Assembly: GCA_039090855.1 (NCBI GenBank) | Contig: CM077025.1 | Span: 96,080,489-96,144,488, forward strand | Direction: 5' to 3' | Origin: Macrothele yani | Lineage: Eukaryota > Arthropoda > Arachnida > Araneae > Macrothelidae | Length of the DNA: 64,000 bases | Shown: positions 8,335-18,620 of the stretch, one piece after another | How the letters are laid out: each line of letters opens with the position of its first letter | Numbering within the stretch: the stretch's first letter is position 1 | Position numbers and translations under genes: made by a program | Notes under the pieces: model-generated | Seen by the model: the letters and a program-made list of their open reading frames with translations, nothing else | What the model was told of the DNA's origin: nothing | Databases searched by the model: none

Positions 8335-10154
8335 AGCACGTCTTTTGAATCCATTCGGACGCAAATTAAATTTATCAAAGCTATTCAAAGTCAATGGGAA
8401 CGGGTGGAAAACAATAGTATCTGACGGAAGAAAAAAGTTTTTCAGTCGGGTTTTTAATCCCTCAGATATTGCTGTAAACGGAATCGTGAGCTTACGCCCT
8501 TTGGTTACAGACTTGTGCGTTAAGAAAAACATGGATTTATATGAGAAACATTTCACACCGGAAACGCTCTCCAACATAGAAAGAATGTTTCAAATCGGAC
8601 TCTTAGAAACAGAGATATCGACAAAAATAAGATGTGACTTTACGTCCCCTGATGGGAAAACTATGCATTATTTTAGGAAGAAAATATTCTCAAAAGGATT
8701 TTCCATATGAGCGGTATCGGTCCAAGAAAAAAAAACATTTAGTCGAGTTTTCAGGAGCCCAGATTTTGCTACAAATACTTCAGAAGCAGAAATTAACACT
8801 TATGCCCCCTGGTGGCCAAACCATTCTTTACCAAACATTAGAAATTATGTGAAAAATATTTTCCATCAGGTCTTGTATGCGATACAGGAAGAATTTTTCA
8901 AATCGGAGTTTTAGAAGCAGAAATAACACAGAAAACGCAATTTACCTTTGTGCCCCCTAGCGTAAAGTCCATAATTTACTTGAAAATTTTGAATTTATAG
9001 GAAAACTATTTCGCATCGAAACACTATCAACAAAGAAGGGTTTTTTCAAATCGGACTCCTAGAAGTAGAGATATTGACAAAAATGAGATATACATCTACG
9101 CCCCCTGGCGTAGAAGTCATGCATTAATTTAAGAAGAAAATGTTCCTAAAAGGTTTGTCGACATGAGTAGAATCGGGCAACAAACCACTTTTTTTATAAT
9201 CGAGATTTTAGAAGCTCATATTTTGCTGCAAATACATCAGAAGCGGAAATCAAGACTTATGCCACCTGGCGGCGAAACCATTTTTTGCAAAAATTAGAAA
9301 TTATGAAGACAGGATTTCCCATTAGGAGCTGTATCCGGTGCAAAAAGAATTTTTCAAATCGGAGATTTAGAAGCAGAGATATAGGGGGAAACGCAATTTA
9401 CCTTTGCGCCCCCTAGCGGAAAGTCTATGAATTACTTGAAAATTTTGAAATTATATGAATCACATGCGACACTGAAGGAATTTTTCAAATCCGAGTCTTA
9501 GAGGTAGAGATATTGACAAAAATAAGATAAACATCTACGCCCCTGGCGGAGAAACTGTGGAATATTTTAAGAAGAAGATATTCCGAAAAGGTTTATCGAT
9601 GTGAGTGGCATCAGTCCACGAAATAATTGTTTCAATCGATACTTTAGAAGCTCAGATTTTATGGCAAATACATCAGAAGCAAACATTAACACTTACGCCC
9701 CCTGGTAGCCAAAGTATTCTTTACCAAAAATTAGAAATTACATGCAAAGATTTTCAATCAGGAGATGTATCCGCTGAAGATTTGTTTTTGAAATCGGAGT
9801 TTTAGAAGAAGAGTTATCGGGGAAAATGTAATTTACTTTTACGCCCCCTAGCGGAAAATCTATGCGTAATTTGAAAAGGTAACTATATCTAAAATACTCT
9901 TCGACATAAATGAAATCGAAAGATAATTTTTTTTTTCAATCGGATGTTTAGAAGCAAATATGTGGAATAAAGCGTATTTTTGAATTCGACATCATCTGCA
10001 TTTACGCCCTCTAGTGGCAAAATTGTGCATCGTAAAAAAAAACATGAAATAAAGGATCATCATTCGCATATTTCAAGCTTCCCAATGCAAAAAGATTTTT
10101 TCAAATCGGACTAGTAGTGGCAGAGATATCGTGGGTACAGACGGACGGACGGAC
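8335..10154 (+). mobile_element. HINE-like tandem-structured element, copy 2
   Basis: The most complete array. It starts with AGCACGTCTTTT at 8335, has monomer cores at about 8494, 8642, 8803, 8950, 9098, 9259, 9406, 9537, 9695, 9841 and 10004, and ends in the (ACGG)n tract at 10137-10154. Spacing repeats as about 148, 148, 160 (one unit is 131 because of a deletion). From 8708 on it aligns nearly base for base with copy 1. The 3' hairpin is missing; the fold-back at 10155 follows directly. The core at 8804-8818, GCCCCCTGGTGGCCA, equals the reverse complement of the vertebrate CTCF core. Confidence 0.65.
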
Positions 10155-10536
10155 GGTAGCAAGATATTTCAGACCCACTATGGGTTCTTCGTCTTCAGGC
10201 ACATTGAGGGTGAAGCATTGTCGTTATATAGCAAACAATTACCCACAGTGCATTGGCATGATGAAGTGTTACTCCAATATTTTTACACATGCACATTTGA
10301 CATGTATACATATCATACAAATCATGTAACACAAGAAAACTCATAACCGCATCTTGTAGTATATTTACATGTTTTGTATGATATGTATAGATGCGCATGT
10401 GTAAAAAACTTGGAGCAACACTTCATCATGCCAATGCATTGTGGGTAATTGTTTGCTATACTTGTATAACCACGATGCTTCACCCTCACCGTGCCTGATG
10501 ACGGACCCATAGTGGGTCTGAAAGATCTTGCTACTT
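10155..10536. mobile_element. fold-back of two inverted Penelope-like 3' ends
   Basis: Both ends carry GTAGCAAGAT then TTTCAGACCCACTATGGGT, inverted to each other, and the arms match for about 170 bp (for example GCAAACAATTACCCACA on the left and its complement on the right). The right arm contains CTGATGA at 10495, a six-pair stem GACCCA/TGGGTC and GAAAGATC, a hammerhead-like layout. The left arm has CTGAAGA instead. The layout suggests two copies of a retroelement end in opposite orientation, not a MITE, since no target duplication is visible. Confidence 0.6.
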
Positions 10537-10650
10537 GTTTTTAGCTGGTTTTAATTGTAAATAAAAGTATCATCTTTTAAAGTGCAATAATTTCCATTAT
10601 TAATCACGTCTCGACAGCATTAAGAATCTTATTCATATTTCGACCGGCAC
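10537..10650 (+). mobile_element. tail of the Penelope-like fragment
   Basis: TTTTTAGCTGGTTTTAATTG and TAAATAAAAG follow the hammerhead-like motif, then AAGTGCAATAATTTCC. The same sequence occurs inverted at 8190-8305. Confidence 0.45.
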
Positions 10651-11057
10651 GACTCTGAAAAAAGCCTTGGACACATGAAAAAAAAATGGGAACCCAAGTT
10701 GAACAAACTTGTTTCATGCCCAAAGGCTCGGTTAAAATTCTGTGAATTGATGTGAACCATATCTTCCATATCTCTAGGTGTCTGTCTTCCCGTATAATAA
10801 CACATATTGTATTGATGTTTACCTCCTTAACACTCATTGAAGGTCTTCCATGGGAGATTATAGCCGCCGACTCACGACCATCAATAAATTCTTTATACCA
10901 TCTGTAAATTGTTGATATTTCTAATAGACATCCATCTTTATAATCCTCTTGCATAAGACTCAAGTCTAAAAGTCTAAAGTCAGAAAGTCTCTCCGACAGA
11001 CTTCTTAAGCTGACAGCAAAATTTAATGGTGCCGCTTTGTTCCTCTTTCACATTCAT
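10651..11057 (-). pseudogene. mariner transposase N-terminal relic
   Basis: Read on minus from the ATG at 11057: MNVKEEQSGTIKFC, then, after frameshifts, TIYRWYKEFIDGRESA, HGRPSMSVKEVN, IREDRHLEI, SIHRILTEPLGMKQVCSTW. These are the two helix-turn-helix segments and the linker (GRPS) of mariner (SETMAR-type) transposases. It stops near VQGFF, where the Penelope-like sequence begins. The catalytic core is missing; the C-terminus may be the relic at 7840-8060. Confidence 0.8.
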
Positions 11058-11253
11058 TTTTTCGAAAAATCACAGCGTGAAAATGCTTGTTCGAGGTTCA
11101 CGAAACAACGCTTATTAAACTGCGCACAACCGACGACGCATGCGTGATAAACAAGTGTGACCGGTTGCTATGGTTACTACAACGACTACCGTTGTTTCGA
11201 GACTCGTACCAAGGTCAAACGCAGTTTTCACATTTTTTATAAAGACATTCTCA

Positions 11254-11470
11254 GTTGTTTTTTTATTGGAAGTTTAACGACCACCGTGAGCAACTCAATG
11301 GGCTATAAGCAGTCGCCCGTCCCTAATTTAGAGTCACTGGTTCCAGGGAAGGGAGAGGGCCAGTGCCGTAAGACAAACACAACATCCATGCCTCACGGTA
11401 TTCGAACCCGGACGCCTTTCGGACGAACGATAAGAGGCCATCGCTTAGACCACTGCGCCACGGCCGGTTG
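11254..11470 (-). mobile_element. SINE family A, full-length
   Basis: Inverted copy with T-rich start (A tail), the conserved body and a tRNA-like head (B box GGTATTCGAACCC region near 11398-11412, A box near 11440-11460 on minus). Flanking GTTGTTT at both ends is a probable target duplication. The head has a type II tRNA look (long variable region), perhaps leucine-like. Confidence 0.8.
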
Positions 11471-11474
11471 TTTG

Positions 11475-12609
11475 GGGGCAAACTATGTATAAAACACGCA
11501 TACTGGTATTACGCTGTAGTTTTTGAAATCTAGTCGGGTGAAAAAAATGCCTGAAATAAAAAGTTCATTGGCATATACAAAACATTGTTGACCACTCTCA
11601 CGTATAATATACTTTGTTAACGAAACATGTGATATACATCGCCAATTTAACTTTCTTTTTTGAATTTCTGTTCTTACGTAATTTTTTTTACTTGCCCGTT
11701 TGATTTTCTTTCTGAATGGGACGTCACTTCTCTGAATTTCCTTATACTTTTTGACAACACTGACAGTGGATGAAAAGCAAAATAAAAACTACGTCCAGAG
11801 TAAAAAGAGTGTGGTGAGTGTGGTAGCATGCTCGTGAGAGAATTTGCTGTTAACGATAATCATGTTAACTTGAAACTACGAGAGTTCAAATATTATAAGC
11901 AAGTTCTGCATGTTACTCGTGTTATATTATCGTGAAGCTCCCACAATCGTGTTACTTCGGTAAGTGGAAGGAAATAAAGCTTGCTTGGATTTTTACGTAA
12001 ATTGTGGCTCGTACGAAATCCGGCTGCACTTTGTTTATCCATGTTACTTGTTTCAAGAACCAAAATGTTGCCCTAATCACCAATGTTAAAACATCTCAAA
12101 AAATTGAAAGATAAAAATACAATTATAAAGGAAATACAACTGGTATATATTTTGTTTCAAAAGAACACATTTACTGTTCTTTCTTGTTAGAGTGATTTTG
12201 AAACATTATTGGCAGTTTGGGAAGAAAAAGTAATGCATTCGTTGTTCTTATACTTTTGTAAGTTCGTCGTTGAATGAGAACATTTGTATGAATTTTCTCA
12301 GCTTTATTTTGGAAAGACGTCGTTCTTTCACAGCACGATGACTTCAAGGAGAGATATCTGAAAAGCTCCTTTTTTGTAAGTGCGCCTTTCTGTAGCCATG
12401 GAATAGAAATATTTTTTGTACACTAAGCAGAAATATGTATAAGTTGTTCGTACGCGTGTACAGGGTAACTCAGGACTGCAGCAAAAGTAGGTATTTTGTT
12501 TTGATATCCATTCTTACAAGAAAATTACATATATGTCATCTGAAACAAGAAGGGCTCACAATCTTTACCATAGTTAATGAAACTCTTACACAGTACAAAA
12601 ATATTTTTG
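11475..12609. other. unassigned AT-rich DNA
   Basis: No coding signal, repeat unit or terminal repeat was recognised. A CAGGGTAACTCAGG word at about 12463 could be a mariner-type end, but no partner was found. Confidence 0.4.
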
Positions 12610-12800
12610 TTCAGTGGGACCTTTACGAACGGAGATGCAAACAAAAATACACACTAACGCCACCAAGCGTCATCAATTGGTATTTCCGCAAGGTAAAAAG
12701 TATATTCAAGATTTTTTAAAACTGAATAACATCCGACGTCAAAATAATTTTTCAAATCTGGCTTTTGAAAGCAGAGATATCGAGAAAATTAAAATATATA
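12610..12800 (+). mobile_element. HINE-like copy 3, first segment
   Basis: Carries degenerate monomers: AACGCCACCAAGCGTC near 12656, then TTTTTCAAATCTGG, CTTTTGAAAGCAGAGATATC. It breaks at the TA of 12799-12800, where a mariner-type element starts, and continues at 15351. Confidence 0.65.
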
Positions 12801-12920
12801 CAGCATGATTCATAATTATTGTCGGAGTTTCCGTGACCTGGCATGGTCAAATCGTAACAGACCAAGTAAAACTGCCTACAGCATAAAGAAGTTCACCTCG
12901 CGGAAAATTTTATTTGGCAA

Positions 12921-13490
12921 CATGGTACCCGCTGAATTGATGCCATACTTCAAAATGGCGACTGTTCAAGAACAAGCAATGTGCGGACTCCGGTTCTTCG
13001 AAACAAAGTCAGTTATCACAACGCAACGTCTTTACAGAACGCAGAGCTCCACCTCCTGATAATGTTATCCGACGTCTGTCAAAACAGTTTCAAACGACTG
13101 GCAGTGTGCAGCATCAAAAAGGAGCGGGAAGATCGAGCACCTCGCAGGACGATGTTGATCGCGTCCGTTAAGCCTTTTTTCAAAGCCCTCAGAAGTCAAC
13201 GAGACGAGCTGAGTCGCGGTTAGGTATGCCGCAAACGACTGTTTGGAGGGTTCTGCATAACCGCCTACAACTCCGTGCGTACAAACTGCAGATTGTACAT
13301 GCTTTACAGTGGGACGATAAACCCCGACGTTTCCAATTTGCCCAAGACATTTTGTTCAAAGTCGAAGCTGATGAACATTACCTGCGAAATAGATATTTAC
13401 TGATGAAGCAACATTTTTCGTCTCAGGGAGGGTACGTCGGCATAACTGTAGAATATGGTGCTCCGAAAACCAATGGCGAAGCGTGAATTT
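12921..13490 (+). pseudogene. mariner-family transposase pseudogene, N-terminal half
   Basis: Blocks in order: MATVQEQAMCGLRFFETKSV (first helix-turn-helix), VIRRLSKQFQTTGSV, GRSSTSQDDVDRV, RLGMPQTTVWRVLHNRLQL (second helix-turn-helix), then FTDEATFFVSG and HNCRIWCSEN with the first catalytic Asp. At least three frameshifts and one stop occur. The second and third catalytic motifs are absent; sequence turns non-coding after 13490. Same superfamily as the copy at 49.5 kb. Confidence 0.8.
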
Positions 13491-13924
13491 GTAAGTAAGG
13501 GAAGCAATGCAGTTAACATGCGATAAATAGATGGCAAAAGTGATATGAATGAAAACTTATAATAATTAAAATCAGCAAGTGACCCCCGTAGTTTATATGC
13601 TACGTTGACAATACGGCATGGCAGAAAGCATCGTAAGACAACCCCCTCTCTCCCCCAAACGTGACCATGCGCGGTACCACCAAAAAGAAATGTTTATGTA
13701 GAAGTTGAAACAAATGCAAAGATGAATTAAAAAAATTTTCAGTTAAAAAATTCAAATGGAAAGAAACTTGTCTATCCACACAGCAAAAATAATTTGGGGT
13801 TCCTTCTATCAGAGCTGAGACGGGCTGAGTCCGAACCCGAAAGCCCGAAGTAGAGCCCGGGCCGGAATCAGGCTCGGGCTGTAGAATATTTACTGCGGTT
13901 CGCGCTCAGGCTCTTAGAGAGAGG

Positions 13925-14090
13925 GAGAGCGAGATATTTTTTTTATTTATAAATGTAATTTTATATGATTTATATATAAAATCACATATGAATTATCATA
14001 TGAAATCACATTTATATAAATGTGATTTTATATGATTTTTACAGATAATTTTTTTTTATTTATACATGTGATTTTTATTATACATGTGTC
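13925..14090. repeat. AT-rich palindromic stretch
   Basis: Repeated AATCACAT/ATGTGATT words. A perfect 26-bp palindrome at 14003-14028 is centred on TTTATATAAA. It could extrude as a cruciform. No coding. Confidence 0.6.
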
Positions 14091-14829
14091 TATGGAGTTT
14101 TGGGAGTTCACGTGGCCGTGAACTTTAGATATGCCAGAGACCATTGCTTCCATGGCGCTTACATTCCTCAGAAGAGTCAGAGAAACAAATAGCTACACTA
14201 ATAAAAGTAACGCTTACTTTTATATTCCTGAAATAATGGCATGTCACCGCTAAAGAACGTGCGACATAAAACTACTGAAAGTTCAAACCATAAGCCAATA
14301 ATGGAACTGAATCAACTAATTACACTAACACAGAAAACTTTTGACAAATTGCAACTTCAAACTATTGTTACGGGAGTCCTCTGAGTGCTGAGTCTGACTG
14401 AACGTTTGGAAAGAGCGCATGCTCAAGTTGTGTGGTTCTGCTTTCGGCGCCGTTGAAGCCTTTGGGAGAATGATTCCCCTCGCTCTATGCTTAGCATAGC
14501 ATTACTGGCTGTGGCTGGCCACTCTGCGGGTGGGCATGCCTTGTTACTGGGGTTCAGCTGGATGCATTATCTGCGTTGCTTCCGTCGAGCGACTTACGTA
14601 CGAGACATTTGTTCTTGTTTTCGTAAAAATACAAATATCAATTTACTTTCTTAAAAATAAAAGCTATTGAAAAAAAAAGCCCGCTGCGTTATGTTGGTGT
14701 GATATTTTTATTTTACTTTAATGCTACATATTTTTAATTGACGCAAAGGAAAGCGCATATGCCAAAGGGAAGCAATGCTTCCCTTTGTGGGATTGGGAAA
14801 CTGCGGCTATCCTTGATTTTTTTTTTTTT

Positions 14830-15220
14830 TTTTGTGGCTACTACTGGGAAATTGGCGGACAAGATTCGGCAAGCCATCAGTTACGTCACGTGATTGCCGG
14901 CTACCACTGCCGGGAAACTAGCGTATCACATTAGGCTAGCCATCATTTATGGCACGTGCTTGCAGGGCCGCTGAAGGGCCACTTATGGCAGTTGCTGCCT
15001 TTGATGGATAACTGATGGCCCTGTTGTGGCATATGACAACTTATGGGAGTGCCAATTATTGGCCAGTTGTTGGCCTGAACTGCTGGTCCTTCTTTTGGCC
15101 GCCCGGATATTTTATTGACGGTTCGGCAGCGGGTACATAGTGCTGGGCCATTGCTGGTAGTGCTGGCTGACAGCAAGTACTCAGTGCTGGCTCAGCAAGA
15201 CTGTTTTTGCTGGGATGTAT
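14830..15220. other. GC-rich cryptically repetitive patch
   Basis: Interspersed TGGC, GGCCA and TGCTGGC words without a fixed period, in contrast to the AT-rich surroundings. An ORF on minus (14943-15176) has no similarity I recognise. Possibly an inserted fragment of unknown origin. Confidence 0.35.
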
Positions 15221-15350
15221 CGATTCTACAGGTAATAAAACGTTTTGTTGTCATCTAAAATATTCTGTTTGCGGTATTAGTTTGTTGTTTCCAGTTTTCC
15301 CATTATATGCCACTGAAACCCCGACAATAATTACAGTATGAATCACCCTG

Positions 15351-15478
15351 TATTTACGCTACAAGCGGAAGAGCTCTGCGCTGTCCTGAGCAGAAAATAG
15401 AACGAAAATGATCTCGCCGACGGAGAATTTTTCAAAGGGGATTTTTAGACTCAGGGATTTCGGGAGAAATGCAATATG
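15351..15478 (+). mobile_element. HINE-like copy 3, second segment
   Basis: Continues the monomer broken at 12800: TTTACGCTACAAGCGGAAGA, then GAATTTTTCAAAGGGGATTT and TTTAGACTCAGGGATTTCGG. It ends at 15478, where the long-TIR Tc1 element begins. Confidence 0.65.
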
Positions 15479-15799
15479 CAGTTACGGAAAAATTAATAGC
15501 AGCTCTGGAAATTTCTGACGTATTTGGGTTTTCAGTATTGCTGCAAAAGTAAATATGCAGATAATACACACTATGTATATATATATATATCATTTTAAAG
15601 CACATTTCATCTAGAAGCCAACTCATTTTACAGAATGGGAATACCTTTAACAGAACTCAAGTTATGACCAGAAATGTGCTGCGAAGGAAGCACACTTCGT
15701 TATGTGAATTGTCATCATCGTTGCTACGAGCCAACGGAGCTTGCTTGTACGTCCGCGTACAGGCGATATAAAGGCCAGGCGATGTGCGTGGGGTTATTC

Positions 15800-16090
15800 C
15801 ACGAGCCGCGGATGGCTTAGTGGTTAGTGTTTCAGACTATCGATGCTGGGTCCCCAGGTTCAAGCCTGAACTGATCTTTCAGAGATGGTGTGATTTACTA
15901 ACAATCGCTGAATATCCGCCGTGCATCGGACGAGCACGTAAAGTGACGGCCCCCAGGCTGGACCCACTGGTTAAATGGGTATCCTTTCCTATGTCCTCCT
16001 GAAATTCTCTCACCCATCTATGTGCAATATCGTACTTGTACGGTGGCCCCATCTACTGTACTCTAATCGCACTACAAACTGTTCTGTCAA
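15800..16090 (+). mobile_element. tRNA-derived SINE-like insertion, third family
   Basis: GATGGCTTAGTGG at 15811 is a good A box and GGTTCAAGCC at 15858 a B box, 47 bases apart as in a tRNA. The downstream body (GTGCATCGGACGAGCACG, GACGGCCCCC) is unlike families A and B. The 3' boundary is uncertain. It lies inside the long-TIR Tc1 element. Confidence 0.5.
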
Positions 16091-17034
16091 AAGTCGCTGG
16101 ACTTGCTCTCATTCCTTCCGTTTCTGTGTCCTGCCCAAAAGGCGATCTTGCTGTTGCACATAATTGTGCAACAAGCAGACAAGTAGCGAAGAAAACCAAA
16201 ATTATTGGCCCTTATACTAGTGGCTCCCTAAATAAGGAATAAAAACCCTGATTGTGGCTTTTTTTTATTTTTCGGCTGTTTACTCAAAATGAGTATCTTA
16301 AACCTCGATCGGTGTAATATTGTGATCACACCACCTCAGCTATGGTTACTCTGACATGCCTGTCAAGAATCGACAAAAGTAAACCTGAGAAAAAATCCTT
16401 TAAACCAATGGGGAAAAATCTTTACTCTCATTGGCTGGCGAGTAACGAAGCAAGAGCGGACCCGTGAGACACACTGAGCAAATGGCCAGTTTTGTCTTAT
16501 CCGGTGTTGAACGTCGATTTTTCTCTGGGAAACTTATTCTGTGTGTGATGTTTTTTTTTTCAGGTTCCCCTTTCCAGTGTCCTTTCCTTCTTTTCCCCCT
16601 GTACTCATCTATGGCACAGGTGTACCGGGCATTTTTCTGCGGAGGGAAATATCGCTTGGAATGGCTTGTTGTTACAGGTAAGTATGTAGGGCAGCTTACA
16701 ACTTCACTTCTTAACTGGTAACCGTCTACTCCTTCTCCTCTAATATTTCCATACTTTCCTTTCGCACTATTCTATCAGGGAAATCTGTTCCCAAATATCT
16801 TATCTTCTTCTTTTTCACCTGACCAAAGGCGCAGAGCGCTGAGGGTTCGGGTCTCTCAACCTCAGATAGGAAATTCTCTCGGCGGCGTTATTGGGGTTAT
16901 TCCACACGTTTTCGCAGTGCGCGTAGGTAGTTCGTTTGCATTGGTGAGTGTGTAGACGTTACTCCTGTGGACTGCAATGCAAATCTGAAGTTTACAGTGC
17001 ATTTCGTTTATTCTGTCCAAACTGTTATGCAGTT

Positions 17035-18077
17035 ATGGAAAGATTATGTGATATTTCACGACGAAAAGCTTCGCGAATGATGACTTTAAGTTAATTCGGC
17101 AAAAGCAATGCAGAAATTGCTCGGATAACAGGGGTGCACAAGAGTACAGTTGGACGGCAGCTGGCGAAGATCTGTAATATTATGGAATCAAGAATGGCAG
17201 GCTGGGTAAATGTCGCCGAAAAATGAATACAACTCCTAGAAGTAACAACGCGTTGAAACGGTTATGTCTGCGGAACAGGTTTGCCTCGTCAACAGTTTTT
17301 GCCAAAGAATTGCGGGAGACCTGTGGTACTGTTGTTTGTCCTCGAACAGTGAGGAACAGGTTACGTTCTATGGGTCTGGCATCTCATAGGTCGGTAAAGA
17401 AGCCATTGCTAACCAATGTACAATGCAAGAAACGTTTAGAATGGGCGAAGGAACATAAGGAGTGGAACACTGATAGGTGGCGTCAAGTGTTATTTAGTGA
17501 TGAGACAAAATTGAACATCGACGGTAACGACGCGGGGTGCCAAAAGTTTCGACGAAATAACGAGGCGTTGCATCCCTCTTGCACACTTAAGACAAGAAAG
17601 TATCCATGCAGTGTTGTGATTTGGGGATATTTTGATGCTGCTGGAGTGGGCAGAATCTATGTGTGTGAGAGCACTGTTAATGCACAGGTGTACAAAAGTA
17701 TCCAAGTATCCTCCAGGATAAAATGGTGCCTTCAGGACGTGATTTGTTCCAGGGTCAGCCATACATCGTCCAGGACGATTCAGCCCCATTCCACCATGCA
17801 AAAATCATTAAAAGCTTATGTGACGTCTTTAGGCAATGTTGTGCCTCTTCCTTGGCCTAATAATTCGCCAGACTTGAGCCCGACTAAGAATTTGTGGCGC
17901 ATTCTGAAAAGAAAAGTGCACGAAGGTCACCTCACAAATAAAGTGGAACTGATTAACGCAATCACTGATGTTTGGCCCAACTGTATTTCATCCGATATGT
18001 TGCCTAAGTTGGTTTACTCCATGCCCAACAGGTGTGTAGCCATTGTTAAATCAAAAGGTCACCCAACGAAATATTAG
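17035..18077 (+). pseudogene. Tc1-like transposase pseudogene
   Basis: Upstream reading gives NAEIARITGVHKSTVGRQLA (first helix-turn-helix) after a stop. From 17223 an ORF of 284 codons carries TVRNRLRSMGLASHR, KKRLEWAKEHKEWN, VLFSDETKLNI (first catalytic Asp), VVIWGYFDAAGVG. The second motif is readable only in a shifted frame, YIVQDDSAPFHHAK, near 17760-17810, so two frameshifts bracket it. The third motif reads SPDLSPTKNLW, with Lys where the catalytic Glu (PIENLW) should be. The final block PNRCVAIVKSKGHPTKY is typical. The copy cannot be catalytically active. Confidence 0.85.
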
Positions 18078-18331
18078 GTACGTAATTGTATTTGAATTTG
18101 AACATGTTACTTTGCCATGATTTCTGTTTCGCAGCACATTTCTGTTCAAAACTTGAGTTATGTTCAAGATATTCCCATTCTGTAAACTGATTTGGCTTCT
18201 GCATGAAATGTGATTAAAATTATATATATATATATATTGTGAGTATTATCTGCATATTTACTTTTGTAGCAACACTGAAAACCCAAAAACGTCCGAAATT
18301 TCCAGAGTTGCTATTAATTTTTCCGTAACTG

Positions 18332-18620
18332 TACATTTGAACCCCAAACAGGAAAATTGTACATAATTTAAAGAAGAAATTGTACTCAGAATAGTCTTCG
18401 TGGTAAAGGTATCGAAGGAAAAAAATTTTTCAATTGGAGTTTTAGTACCAATGATGTAGAACAAAATATTCGTTGAATTCAATAGCGTCTGCATTTACGC
18501 CCCCTAACGACGAATTTGTGTATCAAAAAAAGGCCACAGGGTCTTCATCATTTCAGGCTTTCTAATGCAGAATTTTCCTTTTCCTGTTTTTTTTTTTTTT
18601 CCAAAAGACATGCTAAAAAA
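18332..18620 (+). mobile_element. HINE-like copy 3, third segment
   Basis: Resumes directly after the Tc1 element: TAATTTAAAG, then TTTTTCAATTGGAGTTTTAG, a core TTACGCCCCCTAACGACG near 18496, and the terminal AAAAGACATGCTAAAA at about 18603-18618, matching the 3' end of copy 1. Confidence 0.65.

Larger units (their letters stand above)
12801..15350 (+). mobile_element. mariner-type element inserted in HINE-like copy 3
   Basis: The left end CAGCATGATTCATAATTATT and the right end, complement of CAGGGTGATTCATA, are inverted repeats continuing through TTATTGTCGG. TA at 12799-12800 and 15351-15352 is the target duplication. Removing the element rejoins the HINE-like monomer. Inside are a broken transposase (12921-13490) and about 1.9 kb of non-coding DNA, including an AT-rich palindromic stretch, a GAGCCCGGGC-rich patch at 13815-13905 resembling hAT ends, and a GGC/TGCTGGC-rich patch at 14830-15220. 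The 3' half of the transposase has been replaced by this material. Confidence 0.75.
15479..18331 (+). mobile_element. Tc1-like element with long (about 210-bp) inverted repeats
   Basis: The left end CAGTTACGGAAAAATTAATA and the right end, its complement with few changes, begin inverted repeats reaching about 15700 and 18120 and including an AT microsatellite (15577-15590 and 18221-18237). TA follows the right end (18332-18333); on the left TG stands where TA is expected. Contents: a tRNA-like insertion at about 15800-16090, unassigned DNA, and a transposase pseudogene at 17035-18077. Terminal CAGT and TA insertion fit Tc1/mariner; TIRs of this length mark a long-inverted-repeat subgroup. Confidence 0.8.

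Noticed and set aside
16562..16676. Exon-like segment with a TTTTTTTCAG acceptor and GTAAGTATG donor
   Set aside because: It lies in the non-coding interior of the long-TIR Tc1 element, the peptide is not recognisable, and splice-like words are expected by chance.
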